A stretch of DNA of 64,000 bases from Woeseiaceae bacterium. GTDB taxonomy: Bacteria; Pseudomonadota; Gammaproteobacteria; Steroidobacterales; Woeseiaceae. The notes beneath the pieces were generated by a model. It did not search any database and had not been told where the DNA came from. It saw only the letters and a list, made by a program, of their open reading frames with translations. The stretch is from contig JAJFKP010000012.1 in NCBI GenBank assembly GCA_021773135.1, forward strand, positions 27,270 through 91,269, written 5' to 3'. The position numbers and the translations under genes are program-made. How positions within the stretch are numbered: the first letter of the stretch is position 1; each line of letters begins with the position of its first letter. Of the stretch, positions 18,772 through 27,000 are shown piece by piece.

Positions 18772-20211
18772 ATGGATAAGGTTCGTCCCACTATCGTCTG
18801 GTTTCGTCAGGATCTGCGCTTATCTGATAATCCTGCGCTTGTCGCTGCGGCCGAGTTGGGTACACCGATTCTGCCGATCTACATCCTGGACGACGAAAAC
18901 GCCGGCGACTGGAAAATGGGTGGTGCAAGTCGCTGGTGGCTGCATCAGAGTCTGGAATCACTGAACAAGTCGCTGGACGGTCAACTGCGACTGCTTCGCG
19001 GCGACGCCGCGAAACTATTGCCCGCTATCGTCGATCAGGTAAACGCCACCCAGGTTGTCTGGAATCGGTGCTATGAGCCATGGCGCATCGCCCGTGATCG
19101 ACGCATCATGGCGAAATTGAGAGAGGGCGACGTCTCAGTGCGAAGCCACAATGGCTCACTGCTGTTCGAACCGCAGAGCATAACCAAGGCGGACGGCACA
19201 CCTTATAAAGTCTTTACGCCTTTCTACCGCAACGGCTGCTTGTCTCCGGAACATGAGCCTCGTCCTACGGTTGCCAGCCCGAGTGCTCTTGAATTTGCCG
19301 ACGCAAACATCGGTATCCCGTTGGCGAAACTCGAGTTGCTGTCGAAGGTTGCCTGGTACCGGCAAATGGCGGAGCAGTGGTCTCCAGGCGAAAAAGGTGC
19401 CCGGGCACGACTGCAGGATTTTCTTGAAATCGGCATCCGGAATTACAAAGAAGGCAGAAACCGTCCGGACAAAGCCTTCTGTTCCCGCCTGTCGCCGCAC
19501 CTGCACTTCGGGGAAATATCGCCGCACCAGGTCTGGAACGCGACTGAGCCCCTGCAGGATCAGCCGGGGCTGCATGCCGAAGTGGACCATTTCCGCAGCG
19601 AGCTGGGCTGGCGCGAGTTTTCACACTACCTGCTGTATCACTGGCCGCAGCTACCGGAAGACAACCTGCAGAAGAAATTTGACCGATTTCCGTGGCGGGA
19701 GGATGCAGCGGCGCTGCGAACGTGGCAACGCGGAGAGACGGGCTACCCGATAGTCGATGCCGGAATGCGGGAATTATGGCGTACGGGCTTCATGCACAAC
19801 CGGGTACGGATGATCGTCGCCTCGTTCCTGGTCAAGAATCTGCTGCTGCACTGGCATCACGGCGAAGCCTGGTTCTGGGATACGCTGGTGGACGCAGACC
19901 TGGCCAATAACAGCGCAAGCTGGCAGTGGGTATCGGGCTCCGGAGCAGACGCGGCGCCCTATTTTCGGATATTCAATCCCGTGCTGCAGGGACAAAAATT
20001 CGACCCAGAAGGGGATTATGTGCGGATGTATGTTCCGGAGCTTGCGGGACTGCCCAAAAAGTACATTCACAATCCCTGGGAAGCCCCCGCCAGCATGTTG
20101 CAGGAGGCAGGGGTTTCTATCGGCGAGAATTATCCGCGGCCGGTTGTAGACCGGGCCGACTCGCGCGACCGTGCCCTCGCTGCATTCAAGTCTATTAGCG
20201 CTGCCGCCTGA
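18772..20211 (+). CDS. phrB: Deoxyribodipyrimidine photolyase
   Basis: A 479-residue class I photolyase that repairs UV pyrimidine dimers with light. The N-terminal alpha/beta antenna domain opens with IVWFRQDLRLSDNPAL. The C-terminal FAD domain has TGYPIVDAGMRELWRTGFMHNR and SWQWVSGSGADAAPYFRIFNP, which correspond to the conserved FAD and dimer-binding blocks. The ATG at 18772 is chosen; a GTG six bases upstream is equally possible because neither has a strong ribosome site. It converges with the nei operon, so two DNA-repair genes lie close together. Confidence 0.95.
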   Translation: MDKVRPTIVWFRQDLRLSDNPALVAAAELGTPILPIYILDDENAGDWKMGGASRWWLHQSLESLNKSLDGQLRLLRGDAAKLLPAIVDQVNATQVVWNRCYEPWRIARDRRIMAKLREGDVSVRSHNGSLLFEPQSITKADGTPYKVFTPFYRNGCLSPEHEPRPTVASPSALEFADANIGIPLAKLELLSKVAWYRQMAEQWSPGEKGARARLQDFLEIGIRNYKEGRNRPDKAFCSRLSPHLHFGEISPHQVWNATEPLQDQPGLHAEVDHFRSELGWREFSHYLLYHWPQLPEDNLQKKFDRFPWREDAAALRTWQRGETGYPIVDAGMRELWRTGFMHNRVRMIVASFLVKNLLLHWHHGEAWFWDTLVDADLANNSASWQWVSGSGADAAPYFRIFNPVLQGQKFDPEGDYVRMYVPELAGLPKKYIHNPWEAPASMLQEAGVSIGENYPRPVVDRADSRDRALAAFKSISAAA

Positions 20212-20217
20212 TCGCTT

Positions 20218-21009
20218 TCACGATGCAGCACGGGCGCGGCGCTTGCGCTTACCGGACAGCGTCTTCGCGATCAGTCTCCAGACCAATGGATTGACCCCGA
20301 GCCCAAGGTGAGAGCCAGGGACGCGTTCGTGATACGCGTGCGTATTGTAGCGATCTATCGCAGCCCGCCAGCCAACAATGCCGTCACTACGACTGTAAAT
20401 TATAGTTAGCGGACAGGTCACGCCGCGCTGGTTGATTGCATGGACATGACGTTCGAAATCGTCGAGATCGATGCCCTGTCGCGCCGCGAAACGATCGCCG
20501 GCCGCGGTATATTTAGGGCCACCCTCGACGGGCGTGCCAAGCGTGATGACTTCCCGGACAGAGTTCGGATGTAGCAGCGCAACACCCCGTGCAATCACGC
20601 CACCCAGACTCCAGCCGATTAGTGTTATGGGTTCGTTGCCGCGCTGCAGGGCCGTTATCCTGTCGATGACGCGAGCGACATCCTTTTCCGGCTGACCCAG
20701 GTTGCGGCCCAGCCCCCAGGGCATTGCCTCATAGCCCAAATATTGCAGGAAGCGTCGCAATGGAAACGTTGCGCGGTCGTCGGTAAAAAGTCCAGGCAAC
20801 AGCATGACCTGGCGGCCATCGCCGCGCGCCTGCGAAGCTAATAGCGGTGCGGCAGGCAGTAACGAAGCGGCCTCGAGAATGGCGCGAATCTCAAAGTATT
20901 TGAGAATGCTCGTTGGCCGTCGCAGGTCGTACTCCGCCTCGCGGTCGAATACGGGTCCAGCAGGTGTTGTTGTGCCGGTAGTGTCTGTTTCATGCACGGT
21001 GCGATTCAA
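20218..21009 (-). CDS. Alpha/beta hydrolase (lipase-like)
   Basis: A 263-residue hydrolase with no signal peptide. The nucleophile elbow is IGWSLGG, the oxyanion strand VMLLPGLFTDD, a likely catalytic Asp lies in IIYSRSDGIVGW and a His in ERVPGSHLGLGVNP. The closing basic tail (GKRKRRARAAS) could touch membranes or nucleic acid. Its ATG overlaps the SDR stop codon by four bases (ATGA), so the two are translationally coupled. Substrate unknown. Confidence 0.85.
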   Translation of the reverse strand: MNRTVHETDTTGTTTPAGPVFDREAEYDLRRPTSILKYFEIRAILEAASLLPAAPLLASQARGDGRQVMLLPGLFTDDRATFPLRRFLQYLGYEAMPWGLGRNLGQPEKDVARVIDRITALQRGNEPITLIGWSLGGVIARGVALLHPNSVREVITLGTPVEGGPKYTAAGDRFAARQGIDLDDFERHVHAINQRGVTCPLTIIYSRSDGIVGWRAAIDRYNTHAYHERVPGSHLGLGVNPLVWRLIAKTLSGKRKRRARAAS

Positions 21010-21752
21010 AACTCGATCGCCGAACCGTCGTACGCGAAAAATCCGCCTGAGTCTTTTGGCTCCAGGTTATCGATTACCCCAAGCAACGCCTCCGCCGCAT
21101 ACGCGGGCGAAAAAATTTTTCCTTTATCGCCGCGACCGGTAAAGGGACGTGACAGCTCGGTTGCAACGGTGCCGGGGTGCAAGGCAACGACGATGGACTC
21201 AGGTCGAGTACGCGTTTGCTCGATGGCTGCCGTGCGCACCAGCATGTTTACTGCCGCTTTCGACATTCGATATGACAACCAGCCGCCAAGGCGATTGTCT
21301 TCGATACTTCCAACTCGGGCCGAAAGTATGGCGAATACCGTTTTTGTATCGCGCCGCAGTGCGGGCAAAAAGTGTTTGGCAACGAGCGCCGGGCCGATTG
21401 AATTAACGGCGAACACCTCGGCAAGTGAGCCCGCATTGATTTGCCGCAGACTCTTTTCCGGGCGCAATTCTTCGCCGCGGTGCAGGATGCCGGTCGCGAC
21501 AATCACAAGGTCAATTGGACCCTTGGCCAGGGCTGCATCCCGCGCTGCTGCTATCGAATCCTCATCGCCAAAATCAAGATGGTGGGTGTGAATAATGCCG
21601 CGGCGACCGGCAGCCGGAGAACGGGAGAAGGCGTTGACCTGCTCGACCTGGTCGATTCTGGAAAGCAATTCCACGAAAGCACCGCCAATGCCGCCGCTGG
21701 CGCCAATGACCGCAACGTTTGCATTCCTCGACAAGGATTCAAGCTGCATCAT
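21006..21752 (-). CDS. Short-chain dehydrogenase/reductase (CsgA-like SDR)
   Basis: A 248-residue classical SDR starting at the ATG at 21752, which overlaps the nei stop codon (ATGA). The cofactor motif is GASGGIGGAF, the Asn is in FAVNSIGP and the catalytic Ser-Tyr-Lys are in ILSARVGS and SYRMSKAAVNML. The later HPGTVATELSRPF block is typical of C-factor-like SDRs. The middle gene of a coupled nei-SDR-hydrolase operon; its substrate is not evident. Confidence 0.9.
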   Translation of the reverse strand: MMQLESLSRNANVAVIGASGGIGGAFVELLSRIDQVEQVNAFSRSPAAGRRGIIHTHHLDFGDEDSIAAARDAALAKGPIDLVIVATGILHRGEELRPEKSLRQINAGSLAEVFAVNSIGPALVAKHFLPALRRDTKTVFAILSARVGSIEDNRLGGWLSYRMSKAAVNMLVRTAAIEQTRTRPESIVVALHPGTVATELSRPFTGRGDKGKIFSPAYAAEALLGVIDNLEPKDSGGFFAYDGSAIEF

Positions 21753-22576
21753 TGGCTGACCGGCTGGCAGGTGGGGCAATAAAAAATATTTCGACTAGCC
21801 ATGGTTGCCCGCTCAAGCAGCGAATCGCAGCGATAGCACGGCAGTCCCTGCCGGCCGAATACAAAGAACCGGTATTCGCCGTATTTCAATCCTTGCGCCT
21901 TTAGTTCTTTTGCCTGAGCCGGCGGTACCGTCACACCGCGAGTCCGATACGAGCGCCTGCTTATCTTCAGCGTCTGACTGGCAAGCGCCTCCAGAACGCC
22001 AGCATCCAGAGCCGCAGGCTTGGCCGCCGGGTTCACGCCCGCTGCCCAGAGAATTTCCGAGCGAAGATAGTTGCCGTTGCCGGCGAGAAAAGCCTGGTCG
22101 AGGTACAGGCCGGCGAGCGCTCGATTGCGAAACCGCGGCAATTCAAGTCGCTCGACGATGTCCCGGGGCCACAACGTCTTGTCGAGTATATCCGGGCCGA
22201 TGCGGGTGAGGAATGGATGCCGGGACAGTTGGCGGTCGGATAGAACCTCGATATCCGACGCGCTGTACAAGAGCGCGCTGCGACGCTCGGTGTGAAGTGC
22301 GACGCGCAATGATCGGCTGGTCTTTGGCATACGCGGACGGCGCACTGTGTACCAACGCCCGTACAATTGATTGTGGCTGTACAAGGTCAATCCGTTGTCG
22401 AAGCGGGTCAGCATAGCCTTGCCGCGAGTGTCGACGGCCATCACCCTGGCACCGGTCAGGCGTTTCTCGAATCGCTTGAGCTGCGGCAGATTAATATCGA
22501 CGGCCGTCACCGTCTCGCCCAGCAGCACAGACGATACCTGGTCAGCGGCGAGGCGAATTTCAGGACCTTCCGGCAA
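21749..22576 (-). CDS. nei: Endonuclease VIII (Fpg/Nei DNA glycosylase)
   Basis: A 275-residue base-excision repair enzyme removing oxidised pyrimidines. It keeps the catalytic N-terminus MPEGPEI, where Pro is the Schiff-base nucleophile after Met removal, and the Nei-specific LTLYSHNQLYGRW and QAFLAGNGNYLRSEILW blocks. The zinc finger is CYRCDSLLE...FYCPTCQ. Length and sequence follow E. coli Nei rather than Fpg. It leads the coupled SDR and hydrolase genes. Confidence 0.95.
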   Translation of the reverse strand: MPEGPEIRLAADQVSSVLLGETVTAVDINLPQLKRFEKRLTGARVMAVDTRGKAMLTRFDNGLTLYSHNQLYGRWYTVRRPRMPKTSRSLRVALHTERRSALLYSASDIEVLSDRQLSRHPFLTRIGPDILDKTLWPRDIVERLELPRFRNRALAGLYLDQAFLAGNGNYLRSEILWAAGVNPAAKPAALDAGVLEALASQTLKISRRSYRTRGVTVPPAQAKELKAQGLKYGEYRFFVFGRQGLPCYRCDSLLERATMASRNIFYCPTCQPVSQ

Positions 22577-22724
22577 GCGAAGCGCTCCGACGACTACAGC
22601 GACGCGAGCAGTATTTTACCGCTCCCCAGTTTTTCGCCCATTTGCGACGCCAGGTGTATTGCAGTCCACAGGCCACGCAAGTCTTTTGAGGCAGGTGTGG
22701 CTTGGCGTGCACGGCAGTGTCGCT

Positions 22725-23264
22725 CTACTTCTGCAACGCAGACTCAATGGCTGCGACAAGGTCCTTGTCATAGGGCTGCGTGCCCGGGCTGAATTCGGAG
22801 ATAAGCTGCGCGTCTCGTCCGATCAGAAACTTGTGAAAATTCAAGGTCGGGTAGGTGCCGGCCTCGGCCGCGAGTTGGTGAAAGAATGGGTGCGCGTCAT
22901 CTTTTTTCACGGTAACTTTCTCAAACATTGGAAAGCGCACCTTGTATGTCAAACGACAAAAATCCTGGATCTCTTGTTCTGTACCGGGCTCCTGGCCGAA
23001 AAAATCATTGGATGGGAAACCCAGCACGACGAGTCCTGCGTCGCCGTACTCTTCGTACAGCTTCTCGAGCCCGTCGTATTGTGGCGTATTGCCACATTTT
23101 GACGCGGTGTTAACGACCAGTATTACTTTTCCTGCATAGGCGTCATTCAGGTTGATGGATTCTTCAGACGCCAGTCGTCGGAAATCCTGATCAAGCAGTG
23201 TGCCGGCGTATGTTGCAGTGGATCCTGCCGCTATCAAGATCAGTGAGCCTATTAGTTTGCGCAT
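22725..23264 (-). CDS. Exported glutathione peroxidase-like protein
   Basis: A 179-residue thioredoxin-fold peroxidase starting at the ATG at 23264, which gives a signal peptide (LIGSLILIAAGSTATYA); 34 upstream codons look non-coding. The peroxidatic Cys is in VNTASKCGNTPQY, followed by LGFPSNDFFGQEPG, where the usual Cys of FPCNQF is Ser. The family WNFxKFL motif reads LNFHKFL, so the tetrad Trp is replaced by Leu. It likely reduces peroxides in the periplasm with thioredoxin-like partners. Confidence 0.88.
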   Translation of the reverse strand: MRKLIGSLILIAAGSTATYAGTLLDQDFRRLASEESINLNDAYAGKVILVVNTASKCGNTPQYDGLEKLYEEYGDAGLVVLGFPSNDFFGQEPGTEQEIQDFCRLTYKVRFPMFEKVTVKKDDAHPFFHQLAAEAGTYPTLNFHKFLIGRDAQLISEFSPGTQPYDKDLVAAIESALQK

Positions 23265-23487
23265 GATGTTCCCCAATGGTGAGCACGGCTGTTCGCGCCC
23301 TGAGTGGATGACAGTCTGTATCGTGCAATTGTTTTGGGGTGGAAAGCTATCGGTTTGCTGTAACAATTCGTATCAGTTCAGGTACCGGTGTGGCCGGAAA
23401 TAGTGGCCCGCTCGCGGTAAGCAAGGGTGCCCCGCGGTTTCCGACCGCCTTGACTGGCAGTTGGCGCCGGGTCGGCCGGCAGCAGCG

Positions 23488-23493
23488 TATAAT
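23488..23493 (+). promoter_or_regulatory. Possible -10 box of the RidA-like gene
   Basis: TATAAT lies 86 bases upstream of the RidA-like start at 23579. No good -35 hexamer is found at 16-18 bases (TTGGCG is 21 bases away), so this is a weak call. Confidence 0.3.
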
Positions 23494-23578
23494 CGGCATC
23501 GGGCAGGCAAGCCCGAATTTGACGCTTATCGCGCCGGCCGGCCGCCCGGCATCCGACGCGCAAGACGAGGAATAAACA

Positions 23579-24016
23579 ATGAGAATACTGGTTCTGATGT
23601 GCTTGGTAACGCTGGCCAATACGGTTGCAGCCCAGGAAATCGAACGAGTTAACCCGAACGGGATGACGCAACCAACGGCCTATAGTCATCTGGTCAAATT
23701 CGGTGACCTGATGTTCATCGCCGGCCAGGTGTCGCTCGATGAGGAAGGCAACGTCATTGGCGAAGGTGACATGGCGGCACAATACCGGCAGGCACTCGAA
23801 AACATGAAGATAGTGCTGGCGTCCCAGGGCGCGGATTTCAGCAATGTTGTCAAGACTACAATTTTCACGACCAATATCGACGAGTTTCGCAAGGTCGCCG
23901 CTTTGCGTGACGAATATTTTGGTGATAACGCACCTGCCAGTACACTGGTCCAGATTCAGCGACTCGCGCGCCCGGTGTTCCTGGTCGAAATCGAAGCCAT
24001 AGCGATAAAACGGTAA
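23579..24016 (+). CDS. Exported RidA/YjgF-family protein
   Basis: A 145-residue Rid-family protein with a signal peptide (ILVLMCLVTLANTVAAQ), so it acts outside the cytoplasm, unlike housekeeping RidA. The fold hallmarks MFIAGQVSLDEEGNV, NMKIVLASQGADFSNVVKTTIF and FLVEIEAIAIKR are present. At the position of the E. coli RidA deaminase Arg105 (PARSCVEV) this protein has PASTLVQI, so it probably lacks enamine deaminase activity. AGGAATAAAC precedes the ATG. Confidence 0.9.
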   Translation: MRILVLMCLVTLANTVAAQEIERVNPNGMTQPTAYSHLVKFGDLMFIAGQVSLDEEGNVIGEGDMAAQYRQALENMKIVLASQGADFSNVVKTTIFTTNIDEFRKVAALRDEYFGDNAPASTLVQIQRLARPVFLVEIEAIAIKR

Positions 24017-24055
24017 TTCGGTACCAAGAAGAAGACCACCTGGCCGCTGAAGACT

Positions 24056-26779
24056 CTAGTAGCCCAGTCCTGCCTGCGCCGCCGCGTGACGAACCACTGC
24101 GGTCAACGTCGGGTGATAACCGCCATAAATCTGGCTCAGGTACTGACGACCAGGCTCGAGCTCGGGGCACCAGTAGATATGGGCGTACAGTTCAGTTGCG
24201 CCAGATTCTGCATATTCATTGTTGGAAAGTCCGGCGATCACCCAGCATTGGTTTAACTCGTGGATCGAGAGTGTATGGTCACTGTCGGCATTGCTCAGAT
24301 CGAGTGTGCTGCGGCGCGACGCCTCGAGAACCGTCTGAGCTGATTGAATGTCCTCTGCCGGCAGCAAGAATACCGGCCCGAAACCGTTATGGATAGAAAG
24401 CAGGTCGGCGTGATCGGCAGGCAGCGACCTGCCAATCCTGCTCTCAGTTTCCGCTAACTCTTTTGCAGTGGCCGGCGCTGGCAATGCGCTGCCGCTCAGC
24501 ACAAATCTCTCGAGCAATCCCGGCTTCGGAAATAACGCGATCAACTCGCTGATGGAGAGATTCTGCATACGCGCGACGGCCATTTGGTACATTTGTTCCG
24601 CATTAGTTTCGTACAGTGCATTACTTTTCTCATTGGCCCAGTCGAATCTAAGCTTGGTGAGTAAATCGGCATATGCGGTCGCTTCTTCGATCGATATTTC
24701 GTAAAGCGTATGCTCGCCATTCGCGGCGCTCGGATCAACGAATAGATAAGTCAGCCACTCGTCTCTATAGCCTATTTGCCACCAGTTGCCGGTGTCCGAT
24801 ACGGGAACGACTACCTCATTGTATGAATGATCGTAAAAAGAAATCCTTCCTTCAACTACGTGGTATTGAAGCGCTCCGTCGACAAAGAGGCCCGGATCCA
24901 GCGGCGCGACCTCCGCAACCGGAAGCACTCCGAGCGTTTCCAGACCGTTTGCATGCAGATAGAAATCGCGCAGTGATTCGGGCAAAGAACTGCCCATACG
25001 CATCTCCAGCTGATTGATGTCATCACTCGTCGCCGGCCGGGGATCACCACCGTCAATGGCAAGCTCCCGGACGATATCCTGGAGCGACATTGTTCGGGAT
25101 TCTTCAATGTAGCGGGCCTGTTTTGCATCCAGTTCATCGTAAATGGCAAGCGCCTCAGGGCTCATCTGATACAAAAACGGATTGGTTGCGGAAAAGCCGA
25201 GCGCTGCAACCGGCACGGCCACGAGACTTAGGTAAACGAGCGAAGCGGCGCTGCGATGCAGGGCACTCATGGGACGCATGTCGATCTGACTGAGGATACT
25301 CTGGGCCAGACGGATACGTTTTGCCGCCTGTTGCGGCGCACCCAGCAACGATTCAAGTTTGGCGAGCACCCACTCGGTACGCACGATGTTCTCGTCCGTC
25401 TCAGGGGGTCGTTCCTGATCAAAATAACGGACCAGCTTCGCATCCTCCCACAGGCTTTTAACAGCGAAGAGTTGGAGTGCAGCGATGAATGCAAGCGGCC
25501 AGAATCCAAGCAGGTAGGCTACGTAAATACCGATCACGACACCCAGAAATACAGCTACGATCTGGACGAACACCCAGCGCGGCGGCAGAAGCGCTTTGAC
25601 GACATGAGCGCCGTCCAGCGGCGGAATGGGCAACACGTTTAAATAGTTCACGAACAGCAAGATGAGAATGGTGGGTAGCAGCCATTCCGAATACAGGGCT
25701 GAGTCGAGTTGCATGGAGACGATGTAAATCAGTAACCAGCCGAGAATTATTCCCGGCAGCGGTCCGGCAAGGCTCACCCAGACGCGTTTTGCCGCCCCCG
25801 GGTCTGTTTCGTGCCCGATAGTGACACCGCCGAGAAGCGGCAATAGCGTGATGTGTGGGTTGCGATAGCCGAAGGCTCTCATTGCGGCCCAGTGTCCGCC
25901 CTCATGAAACAGGATGACGCCGAGAATAATAGCCGTGTAATTCAAGCCGAGGATAGGCCAGCCAATCGCAAGAAACAGCGCGGCGCTCAAGAGCAGAAGG
26001 AGCCACTGAGTCGACTGCGCCGGCGCGCGCTCGCTCGTTCTTTGAACGACGCGGGCGAGAAATGCCAGTCGGGCTGTCGGAATACCTGATGCTTTCGTAG
26101 CCTGCCTGACCGGACGCGTGAGGATTTTATTAAGAAGCGGGACGGCGAACCCGAAGCTCGGCCTGGCGATTCCGTCGCTTAGTCGTATCCGGCCGCGTTC
26201 AATCAACCGTTCGCGAATGTTGTTCATGTGTTCGCCGGCAAAGCGCATTACGGCGTCGCGAATCGGGACATTAGCGATTGGACTGCTATCCAGCGACTGC
26301 ACGAATTCCAGATGTTGCTGCAGCTCAGTGGCCTTGTCCGAAGCAGCAATCGTTTGCGCCGGTGTGAGTGGATCATCGACGGCGGAAAAATACGGATCCG
26401 ATATCTGGGTGACAGCGAAGCGGCCATCGTTCAACGCAGTCGTAAAATAGAAAAGCTGCTGGTCGGGCTGCGCAATGTCGATTGTCGGCCCGACCCATGC
26501 AACCGTATGTTGCGCAACGTTTCTGAAAACAGCGTGGTGGGAAACGTTTTCGATGTCTGTCTGGCGTTCTTCGTCAACCAGCCAGGCAGGTCCCTCAAAA
26601 CCCAGATCTTTCAGCTCGGCGGTGGTTTCATCGAGCAGTTCCAGGCCACCGAACTGGCGCGCATCGGGACGGATGCCTGGTCGAACGTGGCGAATCGGGA
26701 ATACGATCGACAAAATGCTGCGCAGCGACTGCAGGGCGACCAGGCAGAGAATTCCGACGATCACATAAACCCAGGTCAT
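24056..26779 (-). CDS. Site-2-protease-like M50 peptidase with two SUKH (SMI1/KNR4) domains
   Basis: A 907-residue membrane protein. An N-terminal helix (2-24) precedes a soluble region (about 30-250) of unknown type. The membrane core at about 257-445 carries the zinc motif HEGGH (292-296) and NVLPIPPLDG (381-390), matching the HExxH and N-x-P-x-x-P-L-D-G motifs of M50 intramembrane proteases. A further helix lies at about 512-533. The tail holds two SMI1/KNR4-like units: about 583-725 (INQLEMRMGSSLPESLRDFY...NGLE) and about 785-905 (LAETESRIGRSLPADHADLL...NGFG). SUKH domains are known mainly as toxin-immunity and adaptor modules; a fusion to an intact S2P is unusual. Stands alone on the minus strand; no strong ribosome site. 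Confidence 0.8.
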   Translation of the reverse strand: MTWVYVIVGILCLVALQSLRSILSIVFPIRHVRPGIRPDARQFGGLELLDETTAELKDLGFEGPAWLVDEERQTDIENVSHHAVFRNVAQHTVAWVGPTIDIAQPDQQLFYFTTALNDGRFAVTQISDPYFSAVDDPLTPAQTIAASDKATELQQHLEFVQSLDSSPIANVPIRDAVMRFAGEHMNNIRERLIERGRIRLSDGIARPSFGFAVPLLNKILTRPVRQATKASGIPTARLAFLARVVQRTSERAPAQSTQWLLLLLSAALFLAIGWPILGLNYTAIILGVILFHEGGHWAAMRAFGYRNPHITLLPLLGGVTIGHETDPGAAKRVWVSLAGPLPGIILGWLLIYIVSMQLDSALYSEWLLPTILILLFVNYLNVLPIPPLDGAHVVKALLPPRWVFVQIVAVFLGVVIGIYVAYLLGFWPLAFIAALQLFAVKSLWEDAKLVRYFDQERPPETDENIVRTEWVLAKLESLLGAPQQAAKRIRLAQSILSQIDMRPMSALHRSAASLVYLSLVAVPVAALGFSATNPFLYQMSPEALAIYDELDAKQARYIEESRTMSLQDIVRELAIDGGDPRPATSDDINQLEMRMGSSLPESLRDFYLHANGLETLGVLPVAEVAPLDPGLFVDGALQYHVVEGRISFYDHSYNEVVVPVSDTGNWWQIGYRDEWLTYLFVDPSAANGEHTLYEISIEEATAYADLLTKLRFDWANEKSNALYETNAEQMYQMAVARMQNLSISELIALFPKPGLLERFVLSGSALPAPATAKELAETESRIGRSLPADHADLLSIHNGFGPVFLLPAEDIQSAQTVLEASRRSTLDLSNADSDHTLSIHELNQCWVIAGLSNNEYAESGATELYAHIYWCPELEPGRQYLSQIYGGYHPTLTAVVRHAAAQAGLGY

Positions 26780-27000
26780 TTCAGATTAGCCGTTATTGCT
26801 GATAAGCAGGGACTTAGGTCAAGAACGGTAGCACGGCATGTGCTTCCGGATTGAGGTCAGCGTCACGAAAGAAACAGCCTGGGGAAACCACTCCGGTAGT
26901 GGCTTGGCGAAAAAAGGCGGGCACGTTGACGGCAGCGGTTGCAGGCTAAGAATCTGGCACGCACCGAACCGGCGCGCCAATTGTCGTTCGAGCGGTTGCG

